Shown one piece after another: positions 1-5,898 of a stretch of DNA of 5,898 bases; position 1 is the stretch's first letter, and each line of letters opens with the position of its first letter. The stretch comes from an uncultured Prevotella sp. GTDB taxonomy: Bacteria > Bacteroidota > Bacteroidia > Bacteroidales > Bacteroidaceae. The translations under genes and the position numbers were made by a program. The notes under the pieces are model-generated. The model was not told the DNA's origin, did not search any database, and saw only the letters and a list, made by a program, of their open reading frames with translations. The stretch spans positions 1 through 5,898 of the forward strand of contig ONQK01000159.1 in the NCBI GenBank assembly GCA_900319895.1. Direction: 5' to 3'.

Positions 1-111
1 CGGCGTTCCCTCGTCGGCACTGATCATGCTCTTGAAGAAATACCACGCCATGCCTAATGCCACGATTGATGCCACCGGCACCAACCAAAATACACTTGGA
101 ATGTTGTTCAT
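1..111 (-). CDS. hppA: Membrane-bound ion-translocating pyrophosphatase, N-terminal fragment
   Basis: This is the first 37 codons of a gene that continues past the left edge of the window. The ATG is at 111-109. The peptide begins MNNIPSVFWLVPVASIVALG, a first membrane helix, and continues into a segment ending SMISADEGTP. That start, with a helix followed by a short cytoplasmic stretch rich in S/M/D/E and ending in EGTP, is typical of membrane pyrophosphatases of the Bacteroidota. These proteins are usually above 700 residues. They hydrolyse pyrophosphate in the cytoplasm and pump Na+ or H+ outward across the inner membrane. The residues that set ion choice and K+ dependence lie outside the window, so the subtype cannot be given. 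The gene follows the porin by 60 bases of very A/T-rich DNA (about one fifth G+C). No clear promoter is seen there, so read-through from the porin is possible. The assignment rests on a short fragment recognised from memory of the family. Confidence 0.8.
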   Translation of the reverse strand, partial: MNNIPSVFWLVPVASIVALGMAWYFFKSMISADEGTP

Positions 112-171
112 TGTTTCAAAGGTTTTTTTAGTTTGTTATTTATTTTGTTTATTAAAAAAAGATTTTCGAGA

Positions 172-1320
172 TTAGAACCGGAATGCGAGCTCGATGTCAA
201 AGATGTTGTAATTGTGCTTTGCAAGTGAGCGGTCATTGACGAACGCCCATTCGGAATTAATCTGTAAGTTCTTGGTAAACAAGTAGTTCACACCGATTTC
301 ATACATGGTTTTGGCCTTGTTCCACTCGGCATTCGGTCGATACATGTCATAGCGTGCCTTGGCATACAGTTTTTTCTCGATGATGGGTGCTATGGCTAGG
401 GCGTATATGCCGTCTGCTTTGCTGCCGATGGCTTCGTTGATATTGCAATCGCTTGTGTCGCCTGACTTCTGATTGCGTGTCTTGAAAGCTTTTCCTGTTG
501 AATGAATGTATTCGGAGCGAATGGTCCAGTCGTTGAATTTGTATTCGGCAGAAAATGCATAGCGGCGTTGTTGCAGCGAGCGAGTGCCGCTTTTGACGAT
601 GTCTGTTCCTGTGTCGTCGGTTTCAGTCCATGTCCCTTTTCGGGCATAAGAGCCAGTCCATCCGAAGGCGCCGATGCGCATGCCCCGGACGGGCATTACC
701 CAAATGCCGCCGATGAGGTCTTTCTGCTGGTCAACGTCGCCAGTATTGATGCCTTGGCCATTGAATACGCCTACTTGGTAGTGGACCAAATGTCGTCCGT
801 TGTTGTTTTTGAGAAAATCGCCTTGAATCTGCACGCCGATGTCGCGCCCGTTTGAGGCTTGGGTTCCGGCCCGGTCGGAGAATCCGGCCAGGGCATTGAC
901 ATTTTGCGAGTAGCCTAGGAATCCTTGGTCAATGGGGTGCATGGGATTTTCGAAAGTAAATGGTCGTTTGAACTGCCCGGCCTTGACCATGAAGAAATTG
1001 TATTTTTGCCATTCTGCGAACATGTCGACCACTCGGGGAGATGAGCCGAGGGTGGCGGTGTTGCCGTTGAATTGAATTTGTGCTTTCCAGTAGAAGTCAT
1101 TGGCGATCCGTCCGTCCAATGAGACGCGCGCGATGCGCAAGTTGAATGAGTTTGCCTTGGCTCCTTCTTGTGTGTTGCCTTGGTATTGGACGATGCCATA
1201 GCCGGAAAGTTTTATATTGTTGAGCCAAGCAGGGATTTTGGTGTTCTCTACACTTTTTTCTTGCGCCTGCATGCCTGTTGTTAGCAGGAAAAGACCGACA
1301 ATTGCTATTGTTTTTTTCAT
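172..1320 (-). CDS. OprO/OprP-like outer-membrane porin
   Basis: The gene encodes a 382-residue outer-membrane beta-barrel of the phosphate-selective porin O/P family. It begins with a classical signal peptide (KK, then a hydrophobic run), with likely cleavage after MQA at residue 19. The mature chain has alternating polar/hydrophobic strands throughout. It carries family-like patches: LRIARVSLDG near 61-70, KAGQFKRPF near 113-121, SDRAG...GRDIGVQIQG near 148-167 and VGVFNGQG near 183-190. It ends in phenylalanine (ELAFRF), as expected for BAM-dependent barrel insertion. It is somewhat shorter than the Pseudomonas OprP/OprO precursors (about 440 residues). In that family, trimeric barrels pass phosphate or polyphosphate. 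Many Bacteroidota homologues have no tested substrate, so phosphate selectivity is only inferred. One cysteine lies near residue 292 in a probable loop. The gene lies 54 bases downstream of the rRNA methyltransferase and 60 bases upstream of hppA, with no recognisable TAnnTTTG box just upstream. Confidence 0.88.
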   Translation of the reverse strand: MKKTIAIVGLFLLTTGMQAQEKSVENTKIPAWLNNIKLSGYGIVQYQGNTQEGAKANSFNLRIARVSLDGRIANDFYWKAQIQFNGNTATLGSSPRVVDMFAEWQKYNFFMVKAGQFKRPFTFENPMHPIDQGFLGYSQNVNALAGFSDRAGTQASNGRDIGVQIQGDFLKNNNGRHLVHYQVGVFNGQGINTGDVDQQKDLIGGIWVMPVRGMRIGAFGWTGSYARKGTWTETDDTGTDIVKSGTRSLQQRRYAFSAEYKFNDWTIRSEYIHSTGKAFKTRNQKSGDTSDCNINEAIGSKADGIYALAIAPIIEKKLYAKARYDMYRPNAEWNKAKTMYEIGVNYLFTKNLQINSEWAFVNDRSLAKHNYNIFDIELAFRF

Positions 1321-1374
1321 GACAGATGGAATGTTTATTGATTTTTTAACTTTTGAAGTGTTGGTTTTCTTTTT

Positions 1375-2793
1375 CTATCGTGCTGTGAGCAATACAACGT
1401 TCTCTACATGTGGCGTGTGCGGAAACATGTCGACAGGTTGTACGGCTTCGACCCTATAAGCACCGTCGAGCATAGATAAGTCGCGGGCCTGCGTGGCTGG
1501 GTTGCAACTGACATATACAATGCGTTTGGGATGTGCTTGCAGTATGGTTTCGATGACTGCCGGGTGCATGCCGGCGCGTGGCGGGTCGGTGATGATGACA
1601 TCGGGTGTGCCGTGCTGGGCGATGAACTCGTCGGTCAGGATGTCCTTCATGTCGCCCGCGAAGAACAGCGTGTTGCTGATTTTGTTGATTTCAGAGTTGA
1701 TTTTTGCGTCCTCGATGGCCTCGGGCACATACTCGATGCCGACGACTTTCCGTGCCTGCCGCGCGACGAAGTTGGCAATGGTTCCCGTTCCTGTATAAAG
1801 GTCGTACACGGTGTCTTTTGACGTGATGCCTGCCAAGTCGCGTGCTACGCTATATAGGTGATAGGCTTGTTCCGTGTTGGTTTGGTAAAAGCTTTTCGGG
1901 CCGACCTTGAACTGCAGGTCTTCCATCATTTCGACGATGTGGTCTTTGCCTTTGAAGACTTTTATATCCAGGTCGTTGAACGTGTCGTTGCATTTCTGGT
2001 TGTCCACATATAGCAGTGACGTAATCTCTGGAAATCTGTCTGCAAGATGTTGCAACATTCGTTCTGCCTTTTGTGGATCTTCTTTTTCTTCAAAATGGAA
2101 TTGTATGAGCACCATCCACTCGCCGGTGTTGGAGTTTCTGACCATGATGTCGCGCAGGAGCCCTTTTTGTCCTCGGATGTCGAAAAAAGCGATGTCGTTC
2201 TTACAAGCATAGTCGAAAATCTCGTTCCGGATGAGGTTTTGCAGGTTGTCCATGAGATGGCATTGCCCAATGGGCAGGATTTTGTCGAAAGCGCCGTTGA
2301 TGTGGAAGCCGATGGCATTCATGTTGTCAAACGTCTCGCCTGTCTCAATTTGTTCGCGGGTGAGCCATCGTTTGTTGGAGCAGCCGAATTCCAGCTTGTT
2401 GCGGTATTCATAAATTTTCACAGAACCGAGAATCGGCCGGATTTCAGGCAAGTCGATCTTTCCGATGCGCATGAGTTGGTCTTTCACTTGCTTTTGTTTG
2501 GCCTTAAGTTGCTCCTCATAAGGCAGGTTTTGCCATTTACAGCCTCCGCAGATGCCAAAATGTGGGCAGGGTGGGGCGATGCGCAGGGGACTTTCCTCGA
2601 TGAAGCGTATGACTTCGGCCTCGCAATAGCTATGGCGTTTGCGGCGCACTTGAAGGTCAACGATGTCGCCGGGAACGGTGAATGGGACGAAGACGACCAT
2701 CTCGTTGACACGTGCCAGCGACTTCCCCTCTGCTGCAATATCTGTTATTGTAATGTTTTCTAATATCGGGAGGCTTTTCTTTTTTCTTGCCAT
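1375..2793 (-). CDS. rlmD: 23S rRNA (uracil-C5)-methyltransferase, RlmD/RumA type
   Basis: The gene encodes a 472-residue SAM-dependent RNA methyltransferase that makes 5-methyluridine in 23S rRNA (U1939 in E. coli numbering if it is a true RlmD). Residues about 10-70 form a TRAM RNA-binding domain. The [4Fe-4S] cysteines are visible as C76, C82 and C85 in CPHFGICGGCKWQ, with C178 in GQCHL. The Rossmann methyltransferase part has FYQTN (302-306, with the expected Gln), the SAM loop DLYTGTGT (331-338) and TDPPRAG (402-408). The catalytic Cys is C430 in SCNPAT, and the catalytic base is E464 in HVEN. Every active-site and cluster residue is present, so the enzyme should be active. Bacteroidota often carry more than one homologue of this family, and some family members modify U747 or both sites, so the exact target base is less certain than the family. 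The gene starts at an ATG about 50 bases downstream of a good promoter. Confidence 0.93.
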   Translation of the reverse strand: MARKKKSLPILENITITDIAAEGKSLARVNEMVVFVPFTVPGDIVDLQVRRKRHSYCEAEVIRFIEESPLRIAPPCPHFGICGGCKWQNLPYEEQLKAKQKQVKDQLMRIGKIDLPEIRPILGSVKIYEYRNKLEFGCSNKRWLTREQIETGETFDNMNAIGFHINGAFDKILPIGQCHLMDNLQNLIRNEIFDYACKNDIAFFDIRGQKGLLRDIMVRNSNTGEWMVLIQFHFEEKEDPQKAERMLQHLADRFPEITSLLYVDNQKCNDTFNDLDIKVFKGKDHIVEMMEDLQFKVGPKSFYQTNTEQAYHLYSVARDLAGITSKDTVYDLYTGTGTIANFVARQARKVVGIEYVPEAIEDAKINSEINKISNTLFFAGDMKDILTDEFIAQHGTPDVIITDPPRAGMHPAVIETILQAHPKRIVYVSCNPATQARDLSMLDGAYRVEAVQPVDMFPHTPHVENVVLLTAR

Positions 2794-2851
2794 AGTTATT
2801 CAAACTTGTCTGCTGACAAAGGTCAATTCGTCAGTTGCTGTTTTGATGCTG

Positions 2852-2880
2852 CAAATATACAAAAAAAGATTTTATTAGAC
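2852..2880 (-). promoter_or_regulatory. Predicted Bacteroidota primary sigma promoter for the rRNA methyltransferase unit
   Basis: On the minus strand, TATATTTG (2859-2852) is an exact match to the Bacteroidota -7 consensus TAnnTTTG. It is preceded by a T-run. At the -33 position, 20 bases upstream, stands AATG (2883-2880), only a partial match to TTTG. The transcript would start near 2845, giving a leader of about 50 bases before the ATG at 2793. The position in the largest gap of the window supports a new transcription start here. The prediction is from consensus matching only. Confidence 0.65.
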
Positions 2881-2924
2881 ATTTTAGTCGTTGTTTTTTA
2901 GGCCTTTTGCGGTGCTTTATTGAC

Positions 2925-4697
2925 TTAAACGGGTAAAATAGGGCTGTCTGCAGCGATTAATTGGCCTAGATCGGTGATGATGAAGTCTGCCGCCGACTCA
3001 ATTTCAGGCGTCTCGTCCCATCCGTTTCCTTTGAGCCAAATGGTGGTGCACCCGAGTTGTTGGGCAGGCAGGATGTCGTTTTTGATGCTGTCGCCTATGA
3101 CTATTGCTTCATCGGGGCTTATTCCCAAAGCTTTGACAGCTTGTGCAAAGATCAGCGGGTCTGGCTTCCTGATGCCGCAAATGGATGAGTCGACCGTGGT
3201 TGTGCAAAAGTCGTACAGCCCGAATTCCTTCAAAACGGTATTGAGATTACCGTAAAAATTGCTCACAACGGCAATTTTATAGTTTTTCTTGAGTGCTGAG
3301 AGCACCGTCCGACTTCTTTTGGTCTCCGTTTTTACCTTACTATATATATAAGTGGTAATTTCCATGTGTTTTTGTTCCCATTCATTGTCCTTCCAGAGGT
3401 TTGTCTCTCGGAGAAATTCCATTTGTCTGCGTAGCTTTCCGCCTAGCATGGCCTCAAAAGTTGTTTGCGGACTGATGCTGTCTGTGCGTTCAAGTTCCTG
3501 CTCAACGTAGATGTAGGCCCTCCGGAATTGTTGTTCGTCGATGGGGATGTTGAACTCTTGGTAGGCTTTCCAAATCATCTTCATCCAGTGGATGCCGTTG
3601 GTGTCGAGTGTGCCGCCGAAGTCGAAAATAATCGTGCTGATGTTGTTGGACTGTATGTTTTTTTGTCTTTCGGCAGATGTTTTTAGACTTGTTGACGCTG
3701 ACATTTTTTGTGTTGAAAAGTTCGTCTTGCCATTGTCGTACTCAAGCTGCTCTTTCATACGCTCGTCCAATAGTTTGGCGACTTTTTCGCAAAGCTTCTC
3801 GTGTCGTCTGTGCATGTAAGTGTAGATGATATGCAAAATGGTGATTTCAAAGACCATGTAGATCCATGGTTGATTGAGCAGGCAAGTGGTGTACAGGGTG
3901 ATGGCACGCGTGTTGAATGACAAGATGTTGGTGTATTTCATCAGCGGTCGGCTTTCTGTGATGAACATTTCTTGGATGTCTTTGGGCAATGCGCCGATTT
4001 TTTCTTGGTAGTCCTGCATTTTTTTTCTCATTTTTTGAAAGAACGGTGTCCTTGACTCCTGGCTTTTGCAATAATTGGCGTAGTTGTAGTGAAAGGCTGT
4101 CCGGATTTTGTCGTTGGCCTTTCGGGCTTCTTCGTATTCTTTCCGCTGTTGGATGTATGAGTCCAGCTCTGCCCCTTCTTTCCCTTTTAAGAAAAACAAG
4201 TGGATTTGTCGATAATAGTCGGCGAGCGAACTTTGCGGTGAATGGAACAGCAGGCCTGCCACGGCGCAGAGCCCCCAGATCCAGAATCCCCAGCTCATGC
4301 CGCTGCCCAGTATTGGCTGGTTCATCAGCCGCAATGCGATGGCGGCATAGATGCAGACGAACCAAACGTCACCGGCAAATCCGTCGAGGATGCGTCCTAC
4401 CAAGGTCTTTTGTCCTGTGAGTCGTGCCAGTTGCCCGTCGCTGCTGTCTAGAATGTTTGCGGACATGAGCAGGAACATTCCTAGGAGATTGTGTCTAAGG
4501 TCTTCAAAATAAAACATATAGCCGGCTGCCATGCCCAAGAAGATGGACAAAATGGTGATGGTGTTGGGGTGAGTGCCTGTTTTTTTGCCCAACAATGCAA
4601 TGGTCAAGCCAATTGGACGGGTGAAATATACGTCCAACCACTCTTCTGTGTCTGCCGACTTCATCGAGTCTCGTAGTTGCTGCTTGAATTCTTTCAT
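2925..4697 (-). CDS. CDP-alcohol phosphatidyltransferase fused to a HAD-family phosphatase-like domain
   Basis: The 590-residue protein has two parts. Residues about 1-320 form an integral-membrane CDP-alcohol phosphatidyltransferase, which moves a phospho-alcohol from a CDP carrier to an alcohol acceptor. Its signature runs from D84 to D110: DSSDGQLAR (84-92), then G101 and D105. The last Asp is D110, five residues after D105 instead of the usual four. Probable helices lie near 43-64, 68-86, 108-124, 134-152, 262-276 and 278-294. A charged stretch of about 90 residues (165-255) sits between helices and is probably cytoplasmic. A polar linker (about 321-352) leads to a HAD domain with motif I DFGGTLD (359-365), S479, K511 in RKPDP, and GDSIKND (535-541). 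The second Asp of the usual DxD is Gly361. An in-frame ATG at codon 332 could allow separate HAD synthesis. The gene starts six bases after the ATP-grasp gene stops, so both are probably translated from one mRNA. The substrate is unknown. Confidence 0.85.
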   Translation of the reverse strand: MKEFKQQLRDSMKSADTEEWLDVYFTRPIGLTIALLGKKTGTHPNTITILSIFLGMAAGYMFYFEDLRHNLLGMFLLMSANILDSSDGQLARLTGQKTLVGRILDGFAGDVWFVCIYAAIALRLMNQPILGSGMSWGFWIWGLCAVAGLLFHSPQSSLADYYRQIHLFFLKGKEGAELDSYIQQRKEYEEARKANDKIRTAFHYNYANYCKSQESRTPFFQKMRKKMQDYQEKIGALPKDIQEMFITESRPLMKYTNILSFNTRAITLYTTCLLNQPWIYMVFEITILHIIYTYMHRRHEKLCEKVAKLLDERMKEQLEYDNGKTNFSTQKMSASTSLKTSAERQKNIQSNNISTIIFDFGGTLDTNGIHWMKMIWKAYQEFNIPIDEQQFRRAYIYVEQELERTDSISPQTTFEAMLGGKLRRQMEFLRETNLWKDNEWEQKHMEITTYIYSKVKTETKRSRTVLSALKKNYKIAVVSNFYGNLNTVLKEFGLYDFCTTTVDSSICGIRKPDPLIFAQAVKALGISPDEAIVIGDSIKNDILPAQQLGCTTIWLKGNGWDETPEIESAADFIITDLGQLIAADSPILPV

Positions 4698-4703
4698 GGT
4701 CTA

Positions 4704-5471
4704 TCATTTTAAGGCAAGTTTCCAAATAGCCTTTGCCGCCTCTTGACGGCAAGGCGAAAAACTGGGCCAGTCGTTGAAATCTATGATTTTGAAGCTGCCG
4801 TCGGCCTGAACGATGGCATCACCGCCATAAACCTTAATGTTAATGAGGCTGGCGAGGGCTTCGGTGGCGCCATGTAGCGACTGTTGAAAATCTTTTACAT
4901 GGCCCATTGAACCTTTTTCCTGATGAAGAAAATACCTGAAAAATCCCGTGCCGGCTATCCCATAGAACTTGACGTGCGTGCCCGGGACGTGGGGTTGGAC
5001 GATGAAGTCGGTGATGCCGCGTTGGCGAAAGATTTTCCGTCGCTCTTCCAACTCGTCGTTGTCTTTGCAGAAAATGACGTCGCCCCGGTCTTGCGCCGCT
5101 GCCGAATCGCCTCGTTTTATCCACCATCCATGCCTGGTGTCTCTGTCTGGATGAGGGATGGCGTGTCTTTTCATCACTTGTTCGATAAAACTTTTTCTAC
5201 ATGCCCGAACACTATCGGGCGGGTTGATGACAGGTACATTTTTTTGTTCCATCGTTTTAAGCAGGTCAAGCGTCCGGTCTTCTCTGCCCATTGAAAAAAT
5301 GAGATCGCACTGAGGGTGGGGCGAAAATTCGTCTTCTTCAAAGAACGTGACGGTCGCACCTGCTGCCTGGGCTTGCCGGGCAACGGCTTCCAGAATGTTT
5401 CGGTCGTCTTGCTCTTTATGTGGCGAAAAACGCTTGCTACGATATATAAAAGAAAGGCTTCTAGTGTTCAT
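4704..5471 (-). CDS. Small ATP-grasp enzyme of unknown substrate
   Basis: The gene encodes a 255-residue soluble protein with an ATP-grasp fold. This family couples ATP to ligation of a carboxylate through an acyl-phosphate, or in some branches phosphorylates a substrate. Visible marks are INPPDSVRACRKS (82-94), resembling the entry to the central domain of RimK/Ddl-like proteins, and WWIKRGD (116-122) with a candidate ATP-binding Lys119. The hinge region is DFIVQPHVPGTHVKFYGI (155-172). The metal-binding part is GGDAIV (216-221) with D218, then IIDFNDWPSF (229-238) with D231 and N233. No signal peptide or membrane segment is seen. The ATG at 5471 was chosen because it gives an 11-base overlap with the upstream gene. 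A longer version would begin at a TTG at 5498 and add only the basic tail MKKRKKFLP. Translational coupling with both neighbours suggests a role in the same pathway. The fold is well supported; the reaction is not known. Confidence 0.75.
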   Translation of the reverse strand: MNTRSLSFIYRSKRFSPHKEQDDRNILEAVARQAQAAGATVTFFEEDEFSPHPQCDLIFSMGREDRTLDLLKTMEQKNVPVINPPDSVRACRKSFIEQVMKRHAIPHPDRDTRHGWWIKRGDSAAAQDRGDVIFCKDNDELEERRKIFRQRGITDFIVQPHVPGTHVKFYGIAGTGFFRYFLHQEKGSMGHVKDFQQSLHGATEALASLINIKVYGGDAIVQADGSFKIIDFNDWPSFSPCRQEAAKAIWKLALK

Positions 5472-5898
5472 GGGCAAGAATTTTTTCCGCTTTTTCAATG
5501 TCTGTAGCGTGGTCGATGTCGAAAATTTGGTGGAACGGGTATGCCTTGAGCCTTAAACCGTCTTTCAGCAGAGCACGCTGGTAGTTCCGCATGCGACTTT
5601 CGCCTCGTTGAATGCAATTTTCCAATGTTTTTAGACATTGGGGGGAGAGGGCGTAAATTCCTCCGGAAATATATTTGCACTTTCCATTTTGCTTGTCGAG
5701 GAACGCACTGATGTTCAGTTGGTCGTCTGTCTCAATGTACAGTGGGCTCTCGTCGTCTATGAAGTCGGTCACTGCCATCATCCCGTCTGTATCTCCAGAT
5801 TTGACGGATTGCCGAAAATGGTCAATGAAACGGGCGAAGTCATTGTGGTTGAAAATGGTGTCGACGGTTGTCAGGCAGAACGGAGCATTCGCCAGCAG
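5461..5898 (-). CDS. Sugar/alcohol-phosphate nucleotidyltransferase, C-terminal part
   Basis: The reading frame is open to the right edge of the window, so the N-terminus, including the usual nucleotide-binding G-rich loop, is missing. The visible 145 residues match the C-terminal half of NTP_transferase-type enzymes, which join a phosphorylated sugar or alcohol to an NTP and release pyrophosphate. Marks are the strand FCLTTVDTIF (7-16 of the visible part) at the position of the metal-binding Asp, and MAVTDFIDDESPLYIE (41-56). These are followed by YISGGIYAL (77-85) and the end FDIDHATDIEKAEKIL (126-141), which resembles the second metal/Asp motif of cytidylyl- and guanylyltransferases. An internal ATG at 5781 is not the start, since the family pattern runs on upstream of it. 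The gene overlaps the ATP-grasp gene by 11 bases. Next to a CDP-alcohol transferase, a CTP-using role is attractive, but the nucleotide and substrate cannot be read from this fragment. Confidence 0.8.
   Translation of the reverse strand: MLANAPFCLTTVDTIFNHNDFARFIDHFRQSVKSGDTDGMMAVTDFIDDESPLYIETDDQLNISAFLDKQNGKCKYISGGIYALSPQCLKTLENCIQRGESRMRNYQRALLKDGLRLKAYPFHQIFDIDHATDIEKAEKILAHEH

Noticed and set aside
112..171. Promoter for hppA (AACCTTTG close to the ATG)
   Set aside because: The first position of TAnnTTTG is wrong, and the box lies so close to the ATG that the message would be almost leaderless. The support is too weak to call.
2047..2763. Long plus-strand open frame (238 codons) opposite the rRNA methyltransferase
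   Set aside because: It lies wholly antisense to a strongly supported gene with intact catalytic motifs. Its translation shows no family pattern and it has no promoter or start context of its own, so it is a shadow of the codon usage on the other strand.
2805..2820. Small hairpin (CTTGTC / GACAAA with a four-base loop) in the leader of the rRNA methyltransferase gene
   Set aside because: It has only six pairs including one G-T, is not followed by a T-run on the transcribed strand, and carries no known riboswitch or attenuator features. It is likely to arise by chance.
2880..2924. Possible terminator after the CDP-alcohol transferase/HAD gene
   Set aside because: The GCACCGC...GGCC region looks G/C-rich in an A/T-rich gap, but the two sides do not form a proper stem and no U-run follows correctly.
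3340..3352. Alternating TA run
   Set aside because: It is short, lies inside the HAD coding region where it encodes ordinary residues (YIYSK area), and gives no sign of a recombination or regulatory site.
3847..4365. Minus-strand open frame of 172 codons inside the CDP-alcohol transferase gene, in another frame
   Set aside because: The product is rich in Arg, His and Pro with no domain pattern, and it overlaps a well-supported membrane-enzyme sequence in the proper frame.
5472..5498. Upstream TTG start for the ATP-grasp gene
   Set aside because: It would add only nine residues (MKKRKKFLP), use a rare start codon and lengthen the overlap with the upstream gene to 38 bases. The ATG at 5471 gives a typical 11-base overlap.

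Overview
The window looks like chromosomal DNA from a member of the Bacteroidota, most likely the order Bacteroidales. Three signs point there: a TAnnTTTG-type promoter element with an A/T-rich flank, A-rich start regions without clear Shine-Dalgarno sequences, and protein types usual in that group (an OprO/P-like porin and a membrane pyrophosphatase). The genus cannot be fixed from the sequence. All genes lie on the minus strand, so transcription runs from high to low coordinates. No RNA gene, mobile element, CRISPR array or substantial repeat was seen. The longest non-coding stretch is 131 bases (2794-2924).

Right part (2925-5898): a tight three-gene block. It starts with a nucleotidyltransferase that is cut by the window end (5461-5898). 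This overlaps by 11 bases a small ATP-grasp enzyme (4704-5471). Six bases further on is a 590-residue protein that joins an integral-membrane CDP-alcohol phosphatidyltransferase to a HAD-type phosphatase-like domain (2925-4697). The spacing implies one operon. The combination suggests a pathway that activates a phosphorylated alcohol with a nucleotide, transfers it to an acceptor in the membrane, and trims or modifies the product with the HAD and ATP-grasp activities. The product is unknown. This is the part most likely to hold undescribed biology.

Middle and left (1-2860): a 131-base gap holds a good Bacteroidota promoter. It is followed by a 23S rRNA uracil-C5 methyltransferase of the RlmD/RumA type (1375-2793), an OprO/P-like outer-membrane porin (172-1320), and the first 37 codons of a membrane-bound ion-pumping pyrophosphatase (1-111). 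Gaps of 54 and 60 bases between these allow co-transcription, but neither gap shows a convincing promoter or terminator. The porin-pyrophosphatase pair could link outer-membrane anion uptake to pyrophosphate/phosphate metabolism, although this rests only on adjacency.
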